Source of the DNA: JBBQKI01 sp038326725
Lineage (GTDB): Bacteria > Bacteroidota > Bacteroidia > Flavobacteriales > Flavobacteriaceae
Length of the DNA: 19,492 bases
NCBI GenBank assembly: GCA_038326725.1
Contig: JBBQKI010000036.1
Coordinates: 1-19,492 of the forward strand
Reading direction: 5' to 3'
The position numbers and the translations under genes are program-made. Shown here piece by piece: positions 6,631 to 13,109 of this stretch. Each line of letters starts with the position of its first letter. Position 1 is the stretch's first letter. The notes below the pieces were generated by a model. That model saw only the letters and a program-made list of their open reading frames with translations. It did no database searches and was not told the DNA's origin.

Positions 6631-6648
6631 ATGCACTAAAGGTGCATT
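6630..6648 (+). promoter_or_regulatory. Leader hairpin between riboswitch and terminator
   Basis: AATGCAC (6630-6636) and GTGCATT (6642-6648) form a perfect 7-base stem with a 5-base loop. Directly before it AGGG (6624-6627) can pair with CCCT (6658-6661), which would disrupt the terminator below. This would be a workable antiterminator, so the two structures may form the expression platform of the riboswitch. The alternative pairing is inferred. Confidence 0.5.
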
Positions 6649-6656
6649 TGCGTAAA

Positions 6657-6697
6657 CCCCTGTTCGGTTTTTAAATAAATCGGTACAGGGATTTTTT
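6657..6697 (+). terminator. Probable riboswitch-controlled terminator
   Basis: CCCTGT (6658-6663) pairs with ACAGGG (6685-6690), and six T residues follow at 6692-6697. The stem is short with a large AT-rich loop, but it sits between the TPP aptamer and the receptor start, as expected for transcriptional control. The receptor ATG is 70 bases further on. Confidence 0.6.
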
Positions 6698-6767
6698 ATG
6701 CGGAAAATTTTAAAAGAAAAGTAACCAAGGATAACGCCCCTTTTATTCGTAAAATCTAATAGTACGA

Positions 6768-8945
6768 ATGAAATACCCAATTTTTTACATTGCGATTTTT
6801 TTTACCGTTGGAATTTCCCTTGCCCAAGAAAAGGCGAATGATTCCACAAAAGTGGAAAGCCTTGATGAGGTTTTCATAAATGCTGTGCGCGTAGATGCGG
6901 ATTCGCCCATCACACATTCCAACCTTGAAAAAGATGAACTTGAAAAACGAAATCTGGGTCAAGACATCCCATATTTGTTGAACTATTTACCTTCTGTTGT
7001 AACCACAAGCGATGCCGGTGCGGGCGTCGGCTATACCTACATCCGAGTACGTGGTAGCGATGCCTCACGGATTAATGTTACATTAAACGGCATCCCTTTT
7101 AACGATGCGGAAAGCCAAGGCAGTTTTTTTGTGAATTTGCCGGACTTTACTTCTTCTGTTCAAAGCCTTCAATTACAACGCGGGGTTGGTACTTCCACCA
7201 ATGGATCCGGGGCTTTTGGGGCAAGCTTGAATATTTTGAGCGATGCAGTTTCAAAAAATGCATTTGGTTCATTTTCAAATTCTTTTGGATCCTATAATAC
7301 ACGGAAACATAATGTAAAATTTAGCACCGGGTTACTCAATGAAAAAATTGAAATTGCCGGTAGGCTTTCCACCATTCAATCCGACGGTTATATTGACCGG
7401 GCTTATTCCGATTTGAAATCCTATTTTCTTCAAGCCGCTTTTGTGGACGAAAAAACTTTAATAAAAGCGCTCGCTTTCGGCGGAAGGGAAGAAACCTATC
7501 AGGCATGGAACGGTATAGATGCCGAAACCTTGGAAAATGACCGCACTTTTAATCCTTCGGGAATCTACACCGATGAAGATGGATACATAAAATTTTACGA
7601 CAACGAAGTGGATAATTATGCACAAGATCATTACCAAATGCTTTGGACCCAACTTTTTTCAAAAAATTGGAGCAGCAATGTTTCGCTGAATTATACTTAC
7701 GGCACGGGTTATTTCGAGCAATACCGGGAAGATGATTCTTTTGAAACCTATAATTTTCAGCCCATAGAAATTGGTGGGGATACCATAAACAGCACAGACC
7801 TTATCCGACGCCGTTGGTTGGACAATGATTTTTATGCCGTCAACGCAAGTGTGAATTATAGAAAAGGAAAACTGGATATTTCTGCGGGGGCGTTTTACAG
7901 TTATTATAATGGCGATCATTATGGCGAGGTGATATGGGCCCAGTTTTCTGGCGGTTCGGAAATTAGGGAACGCTATTATTTCGGGAACGGACTTAAAAAT
8001 GAAGTCAGCATTTTTTCTAAAGCAACATATAAGCTCAATTCAACATGGAGCTTTTTTGGTGACCTTCAGGGGAGGTTCATCAATTACAAAATCTCGGGCA
8101 TCACTTCGGAACTAATGCCTTTGGAAGTGGATGATAACCTTGAATTTTTTAACCCAAAAGCAGGGGCCACTTTTACCATGAATTCTAAAAACCAGCTCTA
8201 CTTTTCATACGGAAGGGCCAACCGCGAGCCCAGAAAAAGTGATTATGAAGTGGGTATTTTTACTCCCGAGCAACTCAATGATTATGAACTTGGCTGGCGA
8301 TTTACTTCTACAAAAACAGCTGTTAGCACAAATTTGTTCTACATGGATTACCAAAATCAATTAGTACTTACTGGTGCTTTGGACGATGTGGGCGCGCCCA
8401 TACGTGCTACGAGCGGCAAGAGCTATCGGTTGGGAATTGAGATTGATGCAGCGATTCAAATTTCAGAAAAATGGAAAATCGTTCCAAATATTGCGCTTAG
8501 CACAAACAAAAATGTGGATTTTGTAACTTCCATCGATGGCGAATTGAAAAATTTGGGCAACACCAATCTCTCTTTTTCCCCTGAAATAATAGCGGGGAAT
8601 ATGCTGGAATACCGACCGGTTGAAAACCTGCAAATCAATTTCCTTTCAAAATATGTGGGAGAACAATTTATGGGGAATATTGACAGCGAAGCTTCAAAAC
8701 TTGAGGGTTATTTTGTCAATGATTTAAATGTAGTTTATTCTTTACAAAATCTGCCATTTGTAAAAACCATTGTGCTTTCAGGTTTAATGAACAATATTTT
8801 CAATGTAGAATATGTCTCCAACGGCTATTTTTTCACTTATGAAGACGATTTCAGCAATCCCGGAACGGTAACCACTGTGGAAGGTGCGGGATATTACCCG
8901 CAAGCAACAATCAATTTTTTGGTGGGGGCAACGGTGAGTTTTTAA
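6768..8945 (+). CDS. TonB-dependent outer-membrane receptor, probably for thiamine
   Basis: A 725-residue outer-membrane receptor. A signal peptide spans about residues 1-19, with cleavage before QEK. A TonB-box-like SLDEVFI follows at 31-37, then the plug domain (about 45-160) with VRGSDASRINVTLNGIPFND (94-113) and GTSTNGSGAFGASLNI, and a 22-strand-type beta barrel rich in aromatic residues, ending in the C-terminal phenylalanine used for barrel insertion. There is no carboxypeptidase-like N-terminal extension and no SusD partner, so it is not a glycan-uptake pair. The TPP riboswitch 140 bases upstream makes thiamine, or a thiamine derivative, the likely ligand; TPP-regulated receptors of this type (OMR1) have been predicted in Bacteroidota. 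Its stop overlaps the convergent lipoprotein's stop by 4 bases, leaving no room for a separate terminator. Confidence 0.92.
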   Translation: MKYPIFYIAIFFTVGISLAQEKANDSTKVESLDEVFINAVRVDADSPITHSNLEKDELEKRNLGQDIPYLLNYLPSVVTTSDAGAGVGYTYIRVRGSDASRINVTLNGIPFNDAESQGSFFVNLPDFTSSVQSLQLQRGVGTSTNGSGAFGASLNILSDAVSKNAFGSFSNSFGSYNTRKHNVKFSTGLLNEKIEIAGRLSTIQSDGYIDRAYSDLKSYFLQAAFVDEKTLIKALAFGGREETYQAWNGIDAETLENDRTFNPSGIYTDEDGYIKFYDNEVDNYAQDHYQMLWTQLFSKNWSSNVSLNYTYGTGYFEQYREDDSFETYNFQPIEIGGDTINSTDLIRRRWLDNDFYAVNASVNYRKGKLDISAGAFYSYYNGDHYGEVIWAQFSGGSEIRERYYFGNGLKNEVSIFSKATYKLNSTWSFFGDLQGRFINYKISGITSELMPLEVDDNLEFFNPKAGATFTMNSKNQLYFSYGRANREPRKSDYEVGIFTPEQLNDYELGWRFTSTKTAVSTNLFYMDYQNQLVLTGALDDVGAPIRATSGKSYRLGIEIDAAIQISEKWKIVPNIALSTNKNVDFVTSIDGELKNLGNTNLSFSPEIIAGNMLEYRPVENLQINFLSKYVGEQFMGNIDSEASKLEGYFVNDLNVVYSLQNLPFVKTIVLSGLMNNIFNVEYVSNGYFFTYEDDFSNPGTVTTVEGAGYYPQATINFLVGATVSF

Positions 8946-9376
8946 TTGCTGACGAATATTTCATCCCCGCTTCGCTCCACCCGGTACTGTTGCATCGGAT
9001 ATAGATTTTCGTCCGCAGTATGAAGCCCTGTTATAATATCATATTCGTTACTGTCCGTAGTGCAGGGGCAGGAGGCAAGTACACCCTCAATTTCCATTCT
9101 TGAACAATCGTTCGGGACATGGTTGGGATCGCTTAAATCAAAAGCGGTGTAAAGCTCATTGTTTATGTTATAGATAACGATACCACGAATGCCCTGCGAA
9201 TTTATGATAATATGGTTTCCCGGAAATTGCAGCGGAGTGTATTCCGGAAGGTTCAAGTTAAGGTTTAAACTAACCACAGGATTTTGCAAGTAAGGATTGT
9301 TGTCCCGTTCATCATCATCATTGTTGCAAGACAGGCAAATACAGAGCAAAAATAAGGTTGCGATTTTCAATTTCAT
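8942..9376 (-). CDS. Lipoprotein with a degenerate Rieske-like domain
   Basis: A 144-residue lipoprotein. The N-terminal hydrophobic segment ends in CLSC, with Cys17 as the lipidated residue, and NNDDDERD follows, an acidic stretch like the lipoprotein export signals that send Bacteroidota lipoproteins to the cell surface. The C-terminal half resembles a Rieske fold: a DPNHVPNDC segment near residue 83 and CPC followed by EYDIITG near residue 104 sit where iron-sulfur proteins have CxH and CxxH-G boxes. The usual His of the second box is missing and the first box is altered, so a normal [2Fe-2S] cluster is doubtful. The assignment is from motif spacing and may be wrong. It converges with the receptor gene and diverges from greA; its function is unknown. 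Confidence 0.7.
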   Translation of the reverse strand: MKLKIATLFLLCICLSCNNDDDERDNNPYLQNPVVSLNLNLNLPEYTPLQFPGNHIIINSQGIRGIVIYNINNELYTAFDLSDPNHVPNDCSRMEIEGVLASCPCTTDSNEYDIITGLHTADENLYPMQQYRVERSGDEIFVSN

Positions 9377-9431
9377 ATTTTTAAAAATTTAAACCTAAAA
9401 AGAACGGAATTCCCGAGTTGGTTTTTTTTAG

Positions 9432-9439
9432 TATATTTG
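9432..9439 (+). promoter_or_regulatory. Candidate -7 promoter element for greA
   Basis: TATATTTG matches TAnnTTTG exactly. No TTG lies at the normal -33 spacing. Transcription would begin near 9445, giving a leader of about 95 bases that starts with the hairpin at 9446-9475. A second, weaker match, TACCATTG, lies nearer the gene at 9507-9514. Confidence 0.5.
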
Positions 9440-9445
9440 CTGAAC

Positions 9446-9475
9446 AAAATCCCGACATCTTGTATGGGATTTTTT
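9446..9475 (+). terminator. Terminator-like hairpin in the greA leader
   Basis: AAAATCCC (9446-9453) pairs perfectly with GGGATTTT (9466-9473) around a 12-base loop, and the T-run continues to 9475. It has the form of an intrinsic terminator, but no plus-strand gene ends upstream after the receptor at 8945, and the lipoprotein is divergent. It therefore lies inside the predicted greA leader, and may attenuate greA or end a very short RNA. Confidence 0.6.
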
Positions 9476-9539
9476 CTATTATATAAACAGTGCTTTTCTT
9501 TAAAAATACCATTGTTTGCAGTAATAAAACGAAGAAGTT

Positions 9540-10016
9540 ATGACTAAAGTATCTTATTATACCGCCGAGGGATTAAAAAAATTGAGGGATGAACTGGATC
9601 AGCTACGCGATGTGGAACGCCCGAAAGCTTCCAATGCCATTGCCGAGGCTCGCGATAAAGGCGACCTTAGCGAAAATGCTGAGTATGATGCTGCCAAAGA
9701 AGCTCAGGGCATGCTGGAAATGCGTATTGCAAGAATGGAAGAAGTGGTGGCCAACGCTCGCCTTATCGATGAATCGCAATTGGACACTTCCAAGGTTTTG
9801 GTACATTCTACGGTAAAACTTAAAAATAAAGCTAACGGAACAGAAGTGAAATACAAATTGGTAGCTCAAAGTGAAGCCGATCTAAAAACCGGAAAAATAT
9901 CCGTGGACTCGCCTATAGGTCAAGGTTTACTGGGAAGAGAAGTAGGGGAAATGGCCGAGATAAAAGTTCCCAATGGGGTCTTGAAATTTGAAATATTGGA
10001 AATAACAAGGGATTAA
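9540..10016 (+). CDS. greA: Transcription elongation factor GreA
   Basis: A 158-residue GreA, the normal length. The N-terminal coiled coil (about 1-75) carries the conserved tip sequence GDLSENAEYDAAKE, in which Asp42 and Glu45 correspond to the acidic pair that E. coli GreA places in the RNA polymerase secondary channel to stimulate cleavage of backtracked RNA. The C-terminal domain (about 80-158) has the FKBP-like fold with the DSPIGQGLLGREVGE segment. The ATG at 9540 gives MTKVSYYTAEG, typical of Bacteroidota GreA. The HIT gene follows after 3 bases, so the two are an operon. The leader has a promoter and a terminator-like hairpin. Confidence 0.97.
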   Translation: MTKVSYYTAEGLKKLRDELDQLRDVERPKASNAIAEARDKGDLSENAEYDAAKEAQGMLEMRIARMEEVVANARLIDESQLDTSKVLVHSTVKLKNKANGTEVKYKLVAQSEADLKTGKISVDSPIGQGLLGREVGEMAEIKVPNGVLKFEILEITRD

Positions 10017-10019
10017 ATC

Positions 10020-10412
10020 ATGGCTTCTATTTTCACAAAAATAATTGAAAGGGAAATCCCCGCATACATCGTGGCCGAAGACGACACATTTATTGCTTTT
10101 TTGGACGTTAATCCCAATGCAAAAGGCCACACGCTTTGTGTTCCCAAGGAAGAATCTGATAAAATATTTGAAATGGGGGAACACTTGTACCTTCAATTGA
10201 TGCAGTTTTCAAGAAAGGTGGCCATCGCTCTTGAAAAAACCGTGCCCTGCAAACGCGTGGGAATGGCCGTGATTGGGCTGGAAGTGCCGCATGTGCATGT
10301 CCACCTCATCCCGCTAAACGATATGAGCGAGATGACGTTTAAGAATAAAACTACAATGAAACCTTCAGAATTTGAGACTTTGGCGGAGAGGATACGAGAG
10401 AAAATCGGATAG
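10020..10412 (+). CDS. HIT family nucleotide-binding protein
   Basis: A 130-residue histidine-triad protein of the Hint-like branch. The catalytic triad HVHVHLIP is at 91-98, with His93 the expected nucleophile, and the N-terminal FTKIIEREIPAYIV and LDVNPNAKGHTLCVPK blocks are typical of the family. Members hydrolyse AMP-lysine, nucleoside phosphoramidates or dinucleoside polyphosphates; the physiological substrate is not shown by sequence. It is cytoplasmic. It follows greA by 3 bases and must be co-transcribed. The opposing histidine kinase gene ends 30 bases further on, and I see no clear terminator between them. Confidence 0.94.
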   Translation: MASIFTKIIEREIPAYIVAEDDTFIAFLDVNPNAKGHTLCVPKEESDKIFEMGEHLYLQLMQFSRKVAIALEKTVPCKRVGMAVIGLEVPHVHVHLIPLNDMSEMTFKNKTTMKPSEFETLAERIREKIG

Positions 10413-10442
10413 TTCAATGCCATTTTAAGGATTATTTTCATT

Positions 10443-11591
10443 TTACCCCTCCACACGAATTGCTATTTCCATAATTGTTCCTTCCGAAGAACTTTTCAGC
10501 ACCCGTATTTTCCCATCGTGATATTCGCTTATAATGCGTTTGGCCAACGAAAGCCCAAGACCCCAACCACGTTTTTTTGTAGTAAATCCGGGAGTGAATA
10601 TTTTTTTAAAATTCTTTTTTGGAATTCCCTTCCCGGTATCGGAAACTTGAATTAATGCATATTTTGAATTCTTTGAAATAGAAACCAAAATAGAACCCTT
10701 TCCCTTCATTGCATCTATCCCGTTCTTCACCAAGTTTTCAAGGGTCCAGCTGTAAAGGTGGGGGTTTAAATTCACGAAGACCGCTTCATTGGGTATTTCA
10801 AGTTTGAAAGCGATCATTTTTGAGGTCCTTTTTTTAAGGTATTCAAATGTTGTTTTGGTTTCTGCCACAATATCCGTCCTGTCCAGTTTTGGTACCGACC
10901 CGATTTTGGAAAACCGGGCGGTAATGGTTTCCAAACGGTCGATATCCTTTTCCATTTCCGTGATATATTCAGGGTTCACGTTTTCGGTTTTTAAAATCTC
11001 CGCCCATCCAACCAAAGAAGAAAGCGGGGTGCCAATCTGGTGTGCGGTTTCCTTTGCCATCCCCGCCCAAAGCTTGTTCTGTTCCGCGGATTTGGCCGTT
11101 TTATAAAAGAAATAAATAGCTATGAAAAACAATACAATAATGATGATTAAAGATGCGGGATAATATTTTAGTTTGTTGATCAACGATGAATTCCCAAAAT
11201 AAATAGTGGACAGCACCGTCCCTTCATATTTAATATCAATTGGCTTATATTCCGATGAAAACTGTTCAACCAGTTTTTTAATTTTTTCGGGAGAGTCTAC
11301 TTTATCCGGATCAATATTCCGGTCTACATAACTTTCTTCCTTATGTGTGTACAAAATCATCGGGGTGGTGGTGTTGCTCCGTATCACTTCCAATGCGGTT
11401 TCGCTAATATTGCCCTCGCCTGCCATTCCCCTATCAAGTTCCTGTTGCGCCTCTGCCCAAACTTGCATTTTCAACCGTTCATTTTCCTTTAGCTGGTTAA
11501 AAAAATCGTAGGTGTTCCATAAAATAAGCCCAATGATCAAAACAGAAGTCAGGATAAAAAACCAACGGCTAAAACGTTTACTGTAAAACAT
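10443..11591 (-). CDS. Sensor histidine kinase, orphan, HQIGTPL type
   Basis: A 382-residue membrane sensor kinase. I take the ATG at 11591 (MFYSKRF); an upstream extension to 11648 exists but adds an unlikely 19 residues before the first membrane helix. Order: helix 1 (about 10-27), a periplasmic domain of about 115 residues, helix 2 (about 146-163), a dimerisation and phosphoacceptor helix with His184 in AHQIGTPLSSL, then an ATPase domain with the N-box LVKNGIDAM (Asn290), the G1 box DTGKGIP (from Asp318), an F-box region FTPGFTTK and the G2 box GWGLGLS (342-348). No HAMP domain is evident. All catalytic motifs are intact. No response regulator is adjacent, so the partner is elsewhere. It diverges from the flavin-reductase-like gene. 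Confidence 0.92.
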   Translation of the reverse strand: MFYSKRFSRWFFILTSVLIIGLILWNTYDFFNQLKENERLKMQVWAEAQQELDRGMAGEGNISETALEVIRSNTTTPMILYTHKEESYVDRNIDPDKVDSPEKIKKLVEQFSSEYKPIDIKYEGTVLSTIYFGNSSLINKLKYYPASLIIIIVLFFIAIYFFYKTAKSAEQNKLWAGMAKETAHQIGTPLSSLVGWAEILKTENVNPEYITEMEKDIDRLETITARFSKIGSVPKLDRTDIVAETKTTFEYLKKRTSKMIAFKLEIPNEAVFVNLNPHLYSWTLENLVKNGIDAMKGKGSILVSISKNSKYALIQVSDTGKGIPKKNFKKIFTPGFTTKKRGWGLGLSLAKRIISEYHDGKIRVLKSSSEGTIMEIAIRVEG

Positions 11592-11673
11592 AAAAAGAAT
11601 TTTCGGTTTTAAATATAAAGCAATTCCCGTAATATTATTGCACGGCATATTTTTATGGGCTGTAATCTTTAAA

Positions 11674-11681
11674 TACCTTTG
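11674..11681 (+). promoter_or_regulatory. Candidate -7 element for the flavin reductase-DUF3127 operon
   Basis: TACCTTTG matches TAnnTTTG exactly and ends 6 bases before the ATG at 11688. Transcription would start at or within 3 bases of the start codon, so the mRNA may be leaderless. A -33 TTG at the usual spacing is not seen. Confidence 0.45.
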
Positions 11682-11687
11682 CAGCCT

Positions 11688-12566
11688 ATGATTTCCATTT
11701 CACCAAAAGATATAAGTACGGGACAATTGCACGGTTACCTCTTGGCTGCCGTTTCGCCACGCCCCATTTGTTTTGCGAGTACGGTTGATAATGAGGGAAA
11801 CGTAAATCTGTCACCCTTCAGTTTTTTCAATGTTTTCAGTGCCAAGCCGCCCATTATGGTTTTTTCGCCTGCTCGGCGTGTTCGGGGGAACACTACAAAA
11901 CATACCTTGGAAAACGTTTTGCAAACCAATGAAGTGGTTATAAACATCGTGAATTACGAAATGGTGCAACAAACCTCTTTGGCTTCAACGGAATACGAAA
12001 AAGGCGTGAACGAATTCATAAAAGCGGGTTTTACCGAAATAGCTTCCGATCTTATAAAACCCCCACGCGTGGCCGAAGCACCAGTGCAGTTTGAATGCAA
12101 AGTGAACGATGTAATTTCGTTGGGAAGCGAAGGCGGGGCAGGCAACCTCGTGATCTGCGAAGTGTTGAAATTGCATTTACATGAAAATATTTTGGATGAA
12201 AACGGCAACATTGATCCTATGAAAATAGACACTGTAGCGCGTATGGGCGGAAACTGGTACAGTCGTGCCAAAGAAGGGATTTTTGAAGTCCCAAAACCAA
12301 TTTCCACCTTAGGGATGGGATTTGACAAATTGCCGGAAGCTATTCGAAAAAGCAAAATACTTACTGGCAACGATTTGGGAATGTTGGGAAATGTGGAAAA
12401 TTTTCCCAGCCGCGAAGAAATCGGTATATTTATGAAAAGTTCCGAAGAAAATATGAAACTGGTTTCTCACGGCTCATCTGAAGCAATTCATAAAAAGGCT
12501 CAACAAATGCTTAGTAACGGAAACATAGCTGATGCTTGGAAACTTTTATTGGCCGGAAAAAATTAA
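11688..12566 (+). CDS. Flavin reductase family protein (FMN-binding split barrel)
   Basis: A 292-residue protein with the flavin-reductase-like split-barrel domain in the N-terminal two thirds. The family block SPRPICFASTVDNEGNVNLSPFSFFNVFS (about 20-48), followed by PPIMVFSPARR and the TLENVLQTNEVVINIV stretch, builds the FMN pocket; a GSEGGAGNLVICEV strand follows. The C-terminal third (about 200-292) is a helical extension found in Bacteroidota members. Members bind FMN and either reduce it or use it on unknown substrates; the reaction here is not known. I chose the ATG at 11688 (MISISPKD) over an upstream TTG at 11679. The DUF3127 gene follows after 38 bases and probably shares its transcript, ended by the hairpin at 13010-13054. 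Confidence 0.9.
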   Translation: MISISPKDISTGQLHGYLLAAVSPRPICFASTVDNEGNVNLSPFSFFNVFSAKPPIMVFSPARRVRGNTTKHTLENVLQTNEVVINIVNYEMVQQTSLASTEYEKGVNEFIKAGFTEIASDLIKPPRVAEAPVQFECKVNDVISLGSEGGAGNLVICEVLKLHLHENILDENGNIDPMKIDTVARMGGNWYSRAKEGIFEVPKPISTLGMGFDKLPEAIRKSKILTGNDLGMLGNVENFPSREEIGIFMKSSEENMKLVSHGSSEAIHKKAQQMLSNGNIADAWKLLLAGKN

Positions 12567-12604
12567 AATTTCAAATCAAATAATAACAAGTAAATAAAGT
12601 AAAC

Positions 12605-12979
12605 ATGGAAATTCAGGGAAAGATCAAAGCAATTGATGAAACCAAAACCTATGGAACCAATGGTTTCAGAAAGCGCGAACTGGTTATCGTTACCGAAGAA
12701 CAATATCCTCAAACTATTTTAATAGAATTTGTACAGGATAAAACCGATTTGCTCAACAATTATAAGCCCGGACAGGACGTAAAAGTAAGCATCAATATTC
12801 GTGGCCGTGAGTGGACCAACCCTCAAGGAGAAGTGAAATATTTCAATTCCATCACGGGTTGGAGAGTAGAATCTGTAGATCAAAACATTTCCAACAACAT
12901 ACCGCCCATGCCCGCAACGGAATCTTTCGAGCCAGCGAGCAATTTTAAGGAAGAAGACCACGACGACCTTCCTTTTTAA
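12605..12979 (+). CDS. DUF3127 protein, OB-fold-like with an SSB-like tail
   Basis: A 124-residue protein of the Bacteroidota family DUF3127. The first 90 residues look like an OB fold: MEIQGKIKAIDETKTYG, FRKRELVIVTEE, TILIEFVQDKTDLLNNYKPGQDVKVSINIRGREW and YFNSITGWRVE. A disordered Pro- and Asn-rich linker follows, and the protein ends in EEDHDDLPF. That end closely resembles the acidic tip of bacterial single-stranded DNA-binding protein (consensus DDDIPF), which docks repair and replication proteins. It is shorter than SSB, and its core does not read as a standard SSB. No function is established. It lies 38 bases after the flavin-reductase-like gene, with a strong terminator 30 bases downstream. 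Confidence 0.85.
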   Translation: MEIQGKIKAIDETKTYGTNGFRKRELVIVTEEQYPQTILIEFVQDKTDLLNNYKPGQDVKVSINIRGREWTNPQGEVKYFNSITGWRVESVDQNISNNIPPMPATESFEPASNFKEEDHDDLPF

Positions 12980-13009
12980 TTTCTGATAGAGAATATTCTT
13001 TAAAAGTAT

Positions 13010-13054
13010 AAGCTTGAAATTGCCAGAATTTATTCAGGTATTTCAAGCTTTTTT
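13010..13054 (+). terminator. Rho-independent terminator after DUF3127
   Basis: AAGCTTGAAAT (13010-13020) and ATTTCAAGCTT (13040-13050) form a perfect 11-base stem with a 19-base loop, followed by TTTT at 13051-13054. It closes the flavin reductase-DUF3127 operon. Its position also shows that an in-frame upstream start for the deiminase at 13014 is not real. Confidence 0.85.
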
Positions 13055-13082
13055 ACCCTGTTTAAATATGAATTTAAAAAAG

Positions 13083-13090
13083 TATCTTCG
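13083..13090 (+). promoter_or_regulatory. Weak candidate -7 element for the deiminase
   Basis: TATCTTCG differs from TAnnTTTG at one position. It lies 20 bases before the ATG at 13110 and downstream of the terminator, so a promoter is required here. No clear -33 element is visible. Confidence 0.35.
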
Positions 13091-13109
13091 TAACCTTAAA
13101 TCATTCGCC

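Noticed and set aside
13014..13109. Longer N-terminus for the deiminase starting at 13014
   Set aside because: The extension begins inside the perfect terminator hairpin at 13010-13054, and the ATG at 13110 starts a proper signal peptide.
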